DNA of 64,000 bases from Marivita sp003149565 (GCF_965216415.1 NZ_CBDCFU010000002.1), one strand, 5' to 3'. Positions 50,331 through 59,692 are shown, counted from the stretch's first letter. The notes: generated by a model from the letters alone, not told the origin. Numbers and translations: made by a program.

Positions 50331-52780
50331 GCGATCCTACTCCTGCCGAGATGACTGTCTCTCCACCGCGCAAGTCGGTGTTTCGGAACCTGTCGATCGT
50401 CTGGCTGGTGCCATTGCTTGCGCTGGGCGTGTCCCTTGGTATTGCATGGCAAAGCTTTGCGGATCGCGGCACATTGATCGAGATTTCGTTCGACAATGCG
50501 TCTGGTGTGCTGTCTGGCGAGACCACCCTGCGGTACCGCGATGTTGTGGTGGGCACTGTTGAGGACGTACGCTTCAGCGACGATCTGGGGCGGGTTCTTG
50601 TGTATGTGCGCGTGGACAATGATGTTGCGCCCTTCATCGACGAGGAAGCGACGTTCTGGGTTGTCCGGCCTGAAGTGTCCGCACGCGGGATCAGTGGGCT
50701 GTCTACTGTGCTCTCGGGTGTCTACATCGAAGGCGCGTGGGACAATGTCGCCGGAGCGCTGGCTTATGAGTTTCAAGGAGCCGATACACCGCCGCTGAAC
50801 CAGCCGGGCCGACCGGGGCAGCGGATCACGCTGGCAACAGATGACGGGACGACGATCTCGTACGGCTCGCCAGTGTTGTATCGCGGGGTTGAGGTCGGGC
50901 GGCTGGAGACGCCGCGTTTGTCGGCGGATGGCCGTACGGTTCTGGTTGATGCTTTTATTGATGCGCCACATGATCAGCGGCTGACGCAGGCGACCCGGTT
51001 TTGGGACACGTCCGGATTTGAGCTGTCCTTTGGCGCGTCGGGGTTTTCGGTGGATTTCGATTCACTTGCGTCGCTTGTCACAGGGGGCGTTGTGTTCGAC
51101 GATGTTTACGAGAACGGCGAACCGCTGCCGCAGGGGTATGTCTTTACGCTCTACGAGACCGAAGAGGATGCCCGCCGCAACACCCTTGTGCGGGGGCCAT
51201 CACGGGGTGTGCCGTTTGCGATTGAGTTTTCGGAGTCCGTGAACGGATTGGAAGCCGGTGACGATGTCACCTATCAGGGGCTTGAGGTGGGCGTTGTCAC
51301 AGAGCTGCGTTCGAGGGTAATCGAAACGGCGCTGGGGCCGGAATTGTCTCTGTTGGTCAATGTGTCGATCGACCCCCAGCGGATGGGTTTGCCTGCCGGG
51401 TCGAGCCGTGAAGAAACGGTCGAGTTCTTCCGGTTTGCCGTCGAGACGGGCATGCGGGCGCGGCTGGCCACCGAAAGCCTGCTGAGCAGCGATCTGCGCA
51501 TCGAGTTGGTGGTGCTGGACAATGCGCCGTTCGCCCGGCTGAGCGAACCGGACGGTGAACCGCCACGCCTGCCGAGCATCGAGTCGAATCTGTCGGATTT
51601 CACGGCCACGGCGGAAGGTGTGCTGGAGAGGATCAATGCGCTGCCCATCGAAGAGGTGATGCAGCAGGCGATCAGCTTGATGGAAGCGTTTGAGCAGTTG
51701 GCGCGGAATGAGGACCTGCAGCGTGTGCCCGGCTCAACGGTTGCGCTTCTGGATGACACGCGTGCGCTTGTCGGGAGCGAGGCCATCCAAGCCATTCCGG
51801 CGCAGCTTGAAGCAGCCGTCAACGATCTGACGGCCTTGGTGGCCGACGTGCGGGAGGGCGGTGCAGTGGAGTCGCTGAACAGCGCTTTGGCGCGGCTTGA
51901 TGAGGCGATGGTCGGCATCAACACGGCGTCGCAATCAGCACCGGCACTGGCAGAAAACCTCGCCAAGCTGACGGAAGAGGACATCCCCGCAGTGCTGGCC
52001 GAATTGCAGGGCGTTGCGCAGACAGCGCAGGACCTGGAACTGGACGAGCTGGTTGCCAGCGCCACGGCAACGCTCAATCGGATTGATGCGCTGATCGCGC
52101 AGGAGGCGGTGCAATCGATCCCGGGAGCCGTGACGGCAGCGATCGAGGATGTGCGCACCATCGTGGCGGATGTGAGAGCCGAAGGCGCCGTGCAGGCGTT
52201 GGGCTCATCGCTGCGCAATCTTGACCGCGCGATGGCGGACATAAGCGTCGCGTCGCAGGATGCACCGGCGCTGACGGAAAGTCTGCGCCGGATCATGGAA
52301 GGTGACATTCCTGAATTGCTGGCCGAGCTTGAAAGTGTTGCGCAGACGGCGAATGAACTGGAGCTGCAGGCGCTTGTGGACAGTGCGAGCGGCACGCTGA
52401 GCCGGGTCGATGCTCTTGTCGGGTCGCAGGAGACGCTGGAATTGCCCGGTACGATCAACGATGCGCTGACCGAGATGCGCTTGGCGCTGACCGAACTGCG
52501 CGAGGGCGGGGTGGTCGAGAACCTGAATGCGACGCTGCAATCGGCCTCGGATGCTGCCGGGTCCGTGGCAGAGTCGGTCGAGGACCTGCCACAGCTGACC
52601 GCACGGCTGGAACGGCTTGTTGCCGAGACCGAGACCGTGGTGCAGTCTTACGGAGAGCGGTCGGATTTCAACACGCAGACGCTGTCGGCGTTGCGGGAAG
52701 TGCAGAACGCCGCACGCGCGATCTCTGATCTGGCACGCGAGATAGAACGCAGCCCCAACTCCCTGATCTTTGGGCGCTGA
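50327..52780 (+). CDS. pqiB: PqiB-like MCE-domain protein with long repetitive tail
   Basis: An 817-residue protein anchored by one helix (about 23-41). Three MCE/MlaD domains lie at about 45-135, 163-247 and 293-387. From residue 415 on it is predicted helical and contains a 108-residue repeat starting at 480 (ALVGSEAIQAIP), 588 (ALIAQEAVQSIP) and 696 (ALVGSQETLELP). E. coli PqiB has three MCE domains but about 546 residues, so the tail is much longer here. A TTG start overlapping the upstream stop (TTGA) is chosen because AAGGA is 9 bases before it; ATG 50351 has no ribosome site. It should form a lipid conduit across the periplasm. Confidence 0.88.
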   Translation: MSDPTPAEMTVSPPRKSVFRNLSIVWLVPLLALGVSLGIAWQSFADRGTLIEISFDNASGVLSGETTLRYRDVVVGTVEDVRFSDDLGRVLVYVRVDNDVAPFIDEEATFWVVRPEVSARGISGLSTVLSGVYIEGAWDNVAGALAYEFQGADTPPLNQPGRPGQRITLATDDGTTISYGSPVLYRGVEVGRLETPRLSADGRTVLVDAFIDAPHDQRLTQATRFWDTSGFELSFGASGFSVDFDSLASLVTGGVVFDDVYENGEPLPQGYVFTLYETEEDARRNTLVRGPSRGVPFAIEFSESVNGLEAGDDVTYQGLEVGVVTELRSRVIETALGPELSLLVNVSIDPQRMGLPAGSSREETVEFFRFAVETGMRARLATESLLSSDLRIELVVLDNAPFARLSEPDGEPPRLPSIESNLSDFTATAEGVLERINALPIEEVMQQAISLMEAFEQLARNEDLQRVPGSTVALLDDTRALVGSEAIQAIPAQLEAAVNDLTALVADVREGGAVESLNSALARLDEAMVGINTASQSAPALAENLAKLTEEDIPAVLAELQGVAQTAQDLELDELVASATATLNRIDALIAQEAVQSIPGAVTAAIEDVRTIVADVRAEGAVQALGSSLRNLDRAMADISVASQDAPALTESLRRIMEGDIPELLAELESVAQTANELELQALVDSASGTLSRVDALVGSQETLELPGTINDALTEMRLALTELREGGVVENLNATLQSASDAAGSVAESVEDLPQLTARLERLVAETETVVQSYGERSDFNTQTLSALREVQNAARAISDLAREIERSPNSLIFGR
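51764..52735 (+). repeat. Three 324-bp in-frame tandem repeats within pqiB
   Basis: Units at about 51764-52087, 52088-52411 and 52412-52735 encode 108-residue repeats with matching landmarks: P of the xxIPG/ALP turn, the ADVREGGAV block, and APALAENL/APALTESL followed by EDIPAVLAEL/GDIPELLAEL. Units 1 and 2 are closest; unit 3 is more diverged in its second half. Confidence 0.75.
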
Positions 52781-52795
52781 GGAAGGATGACGAAG

Positions 52796-53368
52796 ATGAC
52801 CCATTTCACCTGGCGGAGTTTCGTCCTTGCACTGGCGCTGCCGCTTGCGGCCTGCGGATCAGCGGACAACGCGCGCTATCTGATCGACGCGCCAGTGCCC
52901 GCCACAGCCGAAACGCGGGTGTCGGTGCGCAGCGTCGAGCTGCGCGACGTGTCTTTGCCAGATCATGCCGCGGGCACCTCGATTTTTGTGCGTGATGCGG
53001 ATGGGGCTTTGCGCCCGTTGGGCGAAGCGGAATGGGCCGATGATCCGGAACGTGCGGTAACAGGAACGCTGGCGCAGCTTTTGGATGCGCGCAGCACAGC
53101 CACTGTTGCGGCCGAACCTTGGCCTCTGCGCGATGGACCGTCGGCGCGGCTTGACGTTCGGGTGGACAAGATGCTGGCCAATGCGTCTGGTGTGTTCGAG
53201 ATCACCGGTCAGGCCGCTGTCAGTGCTGTTGCTGGCCAACCGCGCGAGCGGGTGGAGCGCTTTGCTGTTTCTGCGCCCATCACCGAAGTTTCAGCGACCG
53301 GGATCACCGATGCGCAGGCGCGTGCGCTTGCTGTGCTTGCCGACGAATTGATCGGTCTGTTGCGCTAG
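52796..53368 (+). CDS. pqiC: PqiC-like outer-membrane lipoprotein
   Basis: A 190-residue ABC-type transport auxiliary lipoprotein (LptE/PqiC type). The lipobox LAAC is at residues 17-20 or so. A body of mixed beta strands follows (VSVRSVELRDVSLPDHA, ARLDVRVDKMLANASG). PqiC docks the PqiB tube at the outer membrane. ATG 52796 is preferred since GGAAGG is 9 bases upstream; ATG 52787 abuts it. It closes the pqiAABC operon. Confidence 0.85.
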   Translation: MTHFTWRSFVLALALPLAACGSADNARYLIDAPVPATAETRVSVRSVELRDVSLPDHAAGTSIFVRDADGALRPLGEAEWADDPERAVTGTLAQLLDARSTATVAAEPWPLRDGPSARLDVRVDKMLANASGVFEITGQAAVSAVAGQPRERVERFAVSAPITEVSATGITDAQARALAVLADELIGLLR

Positions 53369-53373
53369 AGCAG

Positions 53374-54429
53374 ATGCCTTTGACACCCAAAACGCTGCCC
53401 GACCTCCTGGATCACGGGTTCGACACGGTCATTGACGTGCGAAGCCCGGCCGAGTTTGCCGAAGATCACGTGCCGGACGCCATCAATCTGCCGGTTCTCG
53501 ACAACGAAGAGCGGGCTAGGGTGGGCACGATCTACAAACAGGTCAGCCCGTTTGACGCGCGCAAGATCGGGGCGGCATTGGTGTTTCGCAATGCCGCTAA
53601 CCATATCGAAACCTCTTTGTCCCACCATGAAGGGGGCTGGCGACCCTTGGTCTATTGCTGGCGCGGCGGGCAGCGGTCGGGTTCGTTTGCGTGGCTGTTG
53701 CGGGAAATCGGCTGGCGGTCCGATGTGGTGCAGGGCGGCTACAAAACGTACCGGCGGTTGGTTGTGGACATGCTGCACAACCGTCCCTTGCCGTTCCGCT
53801 TTGTGCAGCTCGGTGGCTATACCGGTACCGCCAAGACAGAGCTTTTGCCGCTCCTGGCAGCGCGCGGCGTGCAGGTGATCGACCTTGAAGGTCTGGCAAA
53901 TCATCGGGGGTCGCTCTTGGGGTCGCTCGGGGAACAGCCGTCGCAAAAGGCGTTTGAAAGCGCGCTGGCGGGCATTCTCTGTCGTCTTGATCCTGCGCGG
54001 CCGGTACTCGTTGAGGCGGAGAGCAGCAAGATCGGGCAGATCCTTTTGCCGCCCTCGCTGTGGGACGGCATGAAGGTTGCGCCCTGGATCGAAGTATCGG
54101 CACCTCTGGAGGCGCGGACGGAATACCTGCTGCGGGCCTATGACGACATTCTGTCGGACCGGCAGACGCTGCACGCGCGGCTGGCCCCGCTCAGGGCGCA
54201 TCGGGGTGAGGCACTTGTCGCGCAGTGGATCGGTCTGAGCACGGCAGGAGACAAACGAGCGCTGACCCGATCGCTGATGCAGGATCATTACGATTTGGCC
54301 TACGCCAAGTCGATGAAGGCGATGGCCCCCCATGTTATTGCGCAGGTCGCGGCAGAGGGTTTGACGCCTGCGCATCTGGAGCAGGTCGCAGCACAGGTCG
54401 AAGAGGCGCTTCAGACGATGGAGATCTGA
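53374..54429 (+). CDS. mnmH: tRNA 2-selenouridine synthase
   Basis: The 351-residue enzyme replaces sulfur by selenium in the 2-thiouridine of tRNA wobble positions, using selenophosphate. An N-terminal rhodanese domain has Cys95 (YCWRGGQRSGS) and a C-terminal P-loop domain has GGYTGTAKT (147-155). It starts 5 bases after pqiC, without its own clear ribosome site, and converges with selD, overlapping it by 19 bases. SelD makes its selenophosphate. Confidence 0.93.
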   Translation: MPLTPKTLPDLLDHGFDTVIDVRSPAEFAEDHVPDAINLPVLDNEERARVGTIYKQVSPFDARKIGAALVFRNAANHIETSLSHHEGGWRPLVYCWRGGQRSGSFAWLLREIGWRSDVVQGGYKTYRRLVVDMLHNRPLPFRFVQLGGYTGTAKTELLPLLAARGVQVIDLEGLANHRGSLLGSLGEQPSQKAFESALAGILCRLDPARPVLVEAESSKIGQILLPPSLWDGMKVAPWIEVSAPLEARTEYLLRAYDDILSDRQTLHARLAPLRAHRGEALVAQWIGLSTAGDKRALTRSLMQDHYDLAYAKSMKAMAPHVIAQVAAEGLTPAHLEQVAAQVEEALQTMEI

Positions 54430-56579
54430 CCAATCGGACCGACCTGCAGATGGCCGATGATGGCGCTGTCGGGGTGGCCGTTTTGATGCAAGGTCTCGAT
54501 CAGGATGCCCGCTTGATCCGCCGGAACCGCTGCCAGAAGCCCGCCTCCGGTTTGTGGGTCAAACAGAAGGCGACTGTGCGGGCTGTCCTCGATATTTGAA
54601 AATCCGGCGCGATTGTTCGCGTATAGCGAAGAATGTTCGCCGCGCTCCGTCAGGGCGAGCGCGCCGGGAAGGAGAGGGATCGCATCGAGCGTCAATGTGG
54701 CTGACAGGCCAGAGGCCAAGCATATGTTCTGCGTGTGCCCGGCGAGGCCGAACCCGGTAAGATCGGTCATCGCCTGCGCCGCGTCGCGCAGAAGATGCGC
54801 GGCGGTTTTCTGGCCCTGCTGCATGGCCTGAAGTGCGTCGGCAACATGTTCTCCGCGCGCCTTGCCGGACATCAGGGCTGCCATGATAACTCCGGTCCCG
54901 ATGGGTTTGGTCAGGATCAGAGCCGAGCCATCCTGTGCACCACCAAGAGTGACAGGATCGCGGTCGAGCAGTCCTGTGACAGAGAGGCCGATGGTAAATT
55001 CGTCCCCCAAGGTGGAATGGCCGCCGACGATATCGGCACCGGCGTCCTGCAGGATGGATTGGGCCGAGGTGAGAATCTCGGTTAATGTGCGTTCGGCCAG
55101 CGTTTCGGACAGGCGCGGCAGGGTGATGGACAGAGTCGCCGCCTGCGGATCGGCGCCCATTGCCCAGATGTCGCCCAGCGCGTGATGCGTGGCGATGCGG
55201 GCCATCACCGCGGGATCGGACCAGAAGCTGCGCAGATGGTCGGTGGTTAAGACCTGCCGCGCGCCGCCTGTGTTAAGCAACGCCGCATCGTCGCCGGGCA
55301 GCGGCGTGATGTCGTCGCGCTGGGCGGGTTTCAGCGTGGCAAGCGAATGTGACAGCGCATCGCGGCCCAGCTTTGCGCCGCACCCGCCGCAGAGCGGTTT
55401 CGGGCCCATCGCCTTTTGCACACCTTTGGCGCGGGGATAGGGCAGTGGCGGCTTGGGCATCCTGGGCAGGTCATCGAACTGGTTCATGAACTTGCGGTCG
55501 ATGCGATCCTTCCAATCCCAGACCCAGGAGCCAGAGAAGGCGAGGCCGAAGCGGTCACCCAGCGCCGACTTTTTCCCGAGCGAGATAAGCTTCAGGTAAT
55601 CTTTCTGTGGCACATAGGACTTGAGCGGCCCACCCGACAGAGAGGAGGCGAGGTTGTGAAATAGAACCGGCGCTTGCCGCACGGCATAAACGCCTGCCTT
55701 GGGCCGGGGGGCGTGGGACATGTGTGCGCAATCGCCCACGGCAAAGATGCGCGCGTCGCTGGTTTGCAGGCGGTCATTGACGGTCAGAAAGCCGTCATGG
55801 GTGGTCAGACCCGTTTCCGCCAGCCACGGATAGGGGCGTGCACCTGCTGCGCCGGTGATGAAGTCGGCCTCGATGGTTGAGCCGTGCTTCAGGTGAATGG
55901 CGTTGGCGGTGAGATGTGTGATTTCCGCATTTTCATGCAGCGTGACGTTTTGATCGCGGAGCGCGGCGCGAAGCCGGTCGGCGCTTTTGGACGGTAAAGC
56001 TGACAGCGCGGTTGAATTGTCGATCAGATGGATCTCGGAGGCGCGGTTGCGCTTGGACAGTGCGTGCGACATTGCCATCGCCAATTCAACGCCCGCGACG
56101 CCGCCACCGATAATGGCGACGCTGGTTGGGCCCTCGCCTGTGCGATAGGCGTCCCATTTGGCGGCGAAGGGACCAAGCGGTTTGGCGGGGATGGCGTGTT
56201 CGGCGAAACCGGGCAATGATGGCATGTCCGATGTGATGCCGACATCCACGGAGGCGGTATCGAACCCGATGGCTGGATGTGTGTCGATTTCGATTGCGCT
56301 GCTGTTGGGGTCAATGCCGATGACCGATCCGATGATCAGGCGCGCATTTGCGGCCTGAGCCAAGCGGACAAGGTCGATGTCCAATTGCTCGCGGCTGTAG
56401 TGCCCCGCGACAAATCCCGGCAGCATACCTGAATAAGGGGCGGTCGGGCCGGGGTTGATCAGTGTCAGGCGCGCACCGGGCAAGGGCTTCATCGCCCATT
56501 TGCGCAGCACCAGCGCATGCGTATGGCCGCCACCAATAAGAACCAAGTCCTGAGTTAGGGGCAGTGGGGGCTGGTGCAT
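54411..56579 (-). CDS. selD: Selenophosphate synthase fused to an N-terminal FAD oxidoreductase domain
   Basis: A 722-residue fusion. Residues 1 to about 380 form a pyridine-nucleotide-disulfide oxidoreductase (NDH-2/sulfide-quinone-reductase-like) domain with VLIGGGHTHA, AIIGGGVAGVELA and FAVGDCAHM. Residues 390-722 are SelD, with CGGCGAKLG (C397, C400) at the catalytic Sec/Cys position, GDDAALLN, WAMGADPQAATLSI and GFGLAGHTQN. SelD makes selenophosphate from selenide and ATP. The start at 56579 has AAGGA 8 bases upstream. Such fusions are known in several bacteria; the FAD domain may supply reduced selenium. Confidence 0.92.
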   Translation of the reverse strand: MHQPPLPLTQDLVLIGGGHTHALVLRKWAMKPLPGARLTLINPGPTAPYSGMLPGFVAGHYSREQLDIDLVRLAQAANARLIIGSVIGIDPNSSAIEIDTHPAIGFDTASVDVGITSDMPSLPGFAEHAIPAKPLGPFAAKWDAYRTGEGPTSVAIIGGGVAGVELAMAMSHALSKRNRASEIHLIDNSTALSALPSKSADRLRAALRDQNVTLHENAEITHLTANAIHLKHGSTIEADFITGAAGARPYPWLAETGLTTHDGFLTVNDRLQTSDARIFAVGDCAHMSHAPRPKAGVYAVRQAPVLFHNLASSLSGGPLKSYVPQKDYLKLISLGKKSALGDRFGLAFSGSWVWDWKDRIDRKFMNQFDDLPRMPKPPLPYPRAKGVQKAMGPKPLCGGCGAKLGRDALSHSLATLKPAQRDDITPLPGDDAALLNTGGARQVLTTDHLRSFWSDPAVMARIATHHALGDIWAMGADPQAATLSITLPRLSETLAERTLTEILTSAQSILQDAGADIVGGHSTLGDEFTIGLSVTGLLDRDPVTLGGAQDGSALILTKPIGTGVIMAALMSGKARGEHVADALQAMQQGQKTAAHLLRDAAQAMTDLTGFGLAGHTQNICLASGLSATLTLDAIPLLPGALALTERGEHSSLYANNRAGFSNIEDSPHSRLLFDPQTGGGLLAAVPADQAGILIETLHQNGHPDSAIIGHLQVGPIGQISIV

Positions 56580-57017
56580 GGAGCTGTCCTTTGGTGATCC
56601 GGGTTCGCTTAACACGATCCGTCCCCAGCGCCCATGCGACGGGCGGTCAACTTTAGTCATCCTCTTGCGATCAGCCCGCTGGAGTTTCTGGCTTGGGCGG
56701 GCAGTCGCACGCCAGTTACAGAGTGCGGCCGCGTCGGGGACCATTTGTGCGTCATGTGGCCTGGGCATGCGGTCGGATGTGGTAGGCAGTCCGAGCAGCG
56801 CTGGGTGTCAGGGTTTAAGCGTAACGTGCTGACCGGACGAAACGCATGTCTCTGGTTCGAGAGAATGAAACGCTGATACTCACTTGCCGATGGGCGGCGG
56901 TGCGAGCCGGTGAATGTTGTGGGCTATGGTGCGCGTTCTCCGCCGAATGCCAACCGCAGTTCAGCCTTCACCAAGTCCCAAGCAACTGCGCTTTGGGCAG
57001 GGAAGTGTTGCGAGCAC
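56580..57017. other. 438-base stretch without a recognised gene
   Basis: This lies between the selD start (reading left) and the stop of the ScfR-like gene. Open frames here in both directions have no signal peptide, domain or ribosome site I can support. Presumably it holds the selD promoter, but no clear -35/-10 pair, terminator or strong dyad is seen. Confidence 0.6.
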
Positions 57018-58424
57018 TCAACTCTCATAGCGTGTCTGTCCCCGCCGGTTCGCATCTACGGGCAGTGTCACATGCAGAGGTTGGTGCGCACGCTGGGGGC
57101 AGGCGGTGCGGGGGCAGACATGGCAGCTTGTCCCGATCTGGGCAAAAAGGGTTCTGTCTTCCATGTTGAAGCGCTGGGCATATACAACCTGATGCGCCTG
57201 ATCGAGGTCGCAGCCGATCGCGACGACAAGGCGGCGGTCTTGCAGACGTTGGCCGACAAGCGGCCTGTCCGAGGTGCGCGACACTGTAAAGAAACGGCCG
57301 CCATCGGGCGTTTCGACAAACTGAGGCAGCAGCTGTCCCGGGACCTGAAACGCGCCGTGGATATCCCAGACGGGGCAGGCACCGCCCTCTTCGGCAAGGG
57401 TGATGGTGGTGGCGTTGAAGCGTTTGGACACATTGCCGGCGCGGTCGACTCGCAGAAAAAAGAACGGGATGCCGCGCTGTCCATCGCGTTGCAGCGTGGT
57501 GAGTCGTTGGCAGACCATTTCGAAACTGACACCAAAGCCCGAGATGATGCGGTCGATGTCGTAGCGCGTGGCCTCAGCCAGAATGAGAAACTCCGTGTAC
57601 GGCATGAGAAGTGCAGCGGCGAAGTAATTGGTCAATTCCACCGTGAGTCGTGCGCGGCCCGCTTCTTCGCTGATGCCGCTGGCCGTGACGTAGCTTTGCA
57701 CGGTTTCGCGTGCCTCCAGAAGGCCGATCACATGGGCCAACTGAAACACCCGGTTTGGGTGATCGAGCGCTTCTGACAGATGTACGATGCCATCGGTCTC
57801 GCGGAAGAGCCGCAGAGCTCCGGGCATTTCCGAGAGCTTCTGCACGGTGGACGTGACCCCATGCTCGAGCCGAAGATGCCGTTTGAGCAGGGCATACATA
57901 TCATCGTGGGTGCCCCCAAGCCGGGCGCGCAGGTCTTCGGCCTGCCGTTCGAGCGGGTCGAAGTGATTTTCGTGCGCGCGGAAGACGTCATGAATGGCGG
58001 TTTCGGGGGTTTTCAGACGCAGATCATTGCCATCCGTTTGCCCGGCGATGCGGCGAAACTGCTCGGCCATCGCGCGATGCGCCTGGTTCAATTGCAGGAA
58101 ACGGTCGACAAGGGTTGGTGCGTGGTCCAATGCCGCGCGCAGTTCGGTGAGATCGGGCGGATCATCGCCAAAGATCGGATCGCGCACAGCAGCGCGCAGA
58201 TCAGCAAGCTTTGTGGCCTCGGTATTGGTGACAAGGCTGCGCATGTCGACGCCATAGGCTTCTGTCAGTGCGACGAGAACCTGCACCGAAAGGCTGCGCT
58301 GGTTGTTTTCCAGCAGGTTCACATAAGCCGGTGAGATGCCGAGGCGCTGGGCCATCTCAGCCTGCGTGTGCTTCATTTGGCGGCGTAACTGCCGCAATTG
58401 TGGGCCAATAAACGTCTTGCTCAT
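57018..58424 (-). CDS. XRE-family regulator of the ScfR type (IrrE-like domain)
   Basis: The 468-residue regulator has a helix-turn-helix at about 8-62 (HTQAEMAQRLGISPAYVNLLE), a middle IrrE/ImmA-like segment (VELTNYFAAALLMPYTEF, without a readable HExxH) and a C-terminal DUF2083 region with the motif CHVCPRTACPQRA. This is the ScfR/PrpC-regulator architecture that senses short-chain acyl-CoA. It is divergent from tctCBA, with palindromes in the 166-base gap, so it likely controls that transporter and the acyl-CoA synthetase. Confidence 0.88.
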   Translation of the reverse strand: MSKTFIGPQLRQLRRQMKHTQAEMAQRLGISPAYVNLLENNQRSLSVQVLVALTEAYGVDMRSLVTNTEATKLADLRAAVRDPIFGDDPPDLTELRAALDHAPTLVDRFLQLNQAHRAMAEQFRRIAGQTDGNDLRLKTPETAIHDVFRAHENHFDPLERQAEDLRARLGGTHDDMYALLKRHLRLEHGVTSTVQKLSEMPGALRLFRETDGIVHLSEALDHPNRVFQLAHVIGLLEARETVQSYVTASGISEEAGRARLTVELTNYFAAALLMPYTEFLILAEATRYDIDRIISGFGVSFEMVCQRLTTLQRDGQRGIPFFFLRVDRAGNVSKRFNATTITLAEEGGACPVWDIHGAFQVPGQLLPQFVETPDGGRFFTVSRTSDRPLVGQRLQDRRLVVAIGCDLDQAHQVVYAQRFNMEDRTLFAQIGTSCHVCPRTACPQRAHQPLHVTLPVDANRRGQTRYES

Positions 58425-58436
58425 GTTTACAACATT

Positions 58437-58453
58437 ACAAATAATTAGTTTGT
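58437..58453. promoter_or_regulatory. Candidate operator between the ScfR-like gene and tctC
   Basis: ACAAATAATTAGTTTGT is a dyad (ACAAA-7-TTTGT) 13 bases upstream of the regulator's start. A second dyad, GAAAT-TAT-ATTTC (58490-58502) within CGTG...CACG arms, lies nearer tctC. The whole gap is AT-rich. Confidence 0.5.
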
Positions 58454-58590
58454 GATGGCAAGAATTAACATTTTGACCGCATTAAACGTGAAATTATATT
58501 TCGTCACGATATCTATTCCCCAAGTCCGATGGAGGAGTGGCGGCGCGAGCGGCTGACGGGAGCGGGCTTTTAGGATTGGGAGGATATTAC

Positions 58591-59580
58591 ATGATCTACA
58601 AAATGACACGTCGTGCAGCCCTTGCTGGTGTTGCGTCCATCGCGATGATTGCGGCCGGGGCCACATCGGCGCTGGCGGAGAATTGGAAGCCGCAAAAGCC
58701 GGTTGAAATGGTTATCATGGCCGGGCAGGGCGGCGGTGCAGACCGTCTGGCGCGCCTGTTCCAGTCGATCATTCAGAAAGAAAAGCTGTCTTCGATGCCA
58801 ATCCTTCCGGTGAACAAGGGGGGCGGCTCGGGCGCGGAAGCGCTGCGTTATCTGAAGGACAACGCTGGCGACGCCCACAAGATCATGGCGACGCTCAACA
58901 GCTATTACACGACGCCGCTGCGCACCGATATCGGTGTGGATATCGAAGAGTTTACGCCGATTGCCCGCATGGCCCTTGATACGTTCGTGCTGTGGGTCAA
59001 CGCCGACAGCGACATTCAGACGATGGACGACTGGGTCGCTGCCGTGAAAGCCTCGGGTGGCGAGTGGAAAATGGGTGGCACCGGCACCGGTCAGGAAGAC
59101 AGCCTTGTGACTGCGATGCTGGAAAAAGAATTCGACATCAAGGTGACCTACGTGCCCTTCAAAGGGGGCGGTGATGTGGCCAAGAACCTTGTTGGCGGTC
59201 ATATCGACAGCACCGTGAACAACCCGTCCGAGCAAATGGGTTTCTGGCAGGCCGGCAAATCCCGCCCGATCGCAGCGTTCACGCCAGAGCGGCTTGAGGT
59301 GTTCCCTGACGTGCCGACAGCGCGCGAACTGGGCCATGACATCGTCTACTGGATGCAGCGGTCTTTCGTGGCACCCAAGGACATGCCGGCTGAGGCGGTC
59401 ACCTACTATACCGAGATGTTCCAGAAGCTTGCCGAGACCGAAGAGTGGCAGACCTACACCAAGGACAAGGCACTCATCGCGGACTTCCTGACCGGGGATG
59501 AGCTTCAGGCCTACTTCATCGAAGAGCGTGACAAGCACGCCGCCATCCTTGCTGACATGGAAGGCGACGGTTCTTCGTAA
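58591..59580 (+). CDS. tctC: TctC-type tripartite tricarboxylate transporter binding protein
   Basis: A 329-residue periplasmic protein of the Bug family with a signal peptide ending at SALAEN (residue 30). PVEMVIMAGQGGGADRLARLF and VNKGGGSGAEALRYL form the carboxylate-binding loops, and GGTGTGQEDSLVTAMLE is the second. GGGAGGA lies 6 bases upstream of ATG 58591. It is the high-affinity receptor for the TctAB transporter downstream; the ligand is a carboxylate of unknown identity. Confidence 0.92.
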   Translation: MIYKMTRRAALAGVASIAMIAAGATSALAENWKPQKPVEMVIMAGQGGGADRLARLFQSIIQKEKLSSMPILPVNKGGGSGAEALRYLKDNAGDAHKIMATLNSYYTTPLRTDIGVDIEEFTPIARMALDTFVLWVNADSDIQTMDDWVAAVKASGGEWKMGGTGTGQEDSLVTAMLEKEFDIKVTYVPFKGGGDVAKNLVGGHIDSTVNNPSEQMGFWQAGKSRPIAAFTPERLEVFPDVPTARELGHDIVYWMQRSFVAPKDMPAEAVTYYTEMFQKLAETEEWQTYTKDKALIADFLTGDELQAYFIEERDKHAAILADMEGDGSS

Positions 59581-59608
59581 GCCGGCCTTGTTGAGAGCCA
59601 AAGAGAGT

Positions 59609-59639
59609 GGCCGGGGGGCATTTTCCCCCGGCCCTTTTT
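59609..59639 (+). terminator. Hairpin with T tract between tctC and tctB
   Basis: GGCCGGGGG (59609-59617), a 7-base loop and CCCCCGGCC (59625-59633) run into CTTTTTG. As with choX, this strong terminator-like stem follows the binding-protein gene and should reduce read-through into the membrane subunits. Confidence 0.75.
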
Positions 59640-59692
59640 GACCATCCGGATAGGGTGATCCGGACAGACCATACAACACTGGGGAGACTGCG

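Noticed and set aside
51274..52458. A 394-codon Ser/Ala-rich open frame antisense to pqiB
   Set aside because: It follows from the Ala/Glu-rich repeats on the coding strand and shows no protein features.
56848..56868. GGTTCGAGAG looked like a tRNA T-arm next to selD (a possible tRNA-Sec)
   Set aside because: The flanking bases do not form a 5-bp T stem and no acceptor or anticodon stem pairs around it.
56910..57776. A rightward open frame entering the 3' end of the ScfR-like gene
   Set aside because: Most of it is antisense to the regulator and the remainder has no recognisable domain or ribosome site.
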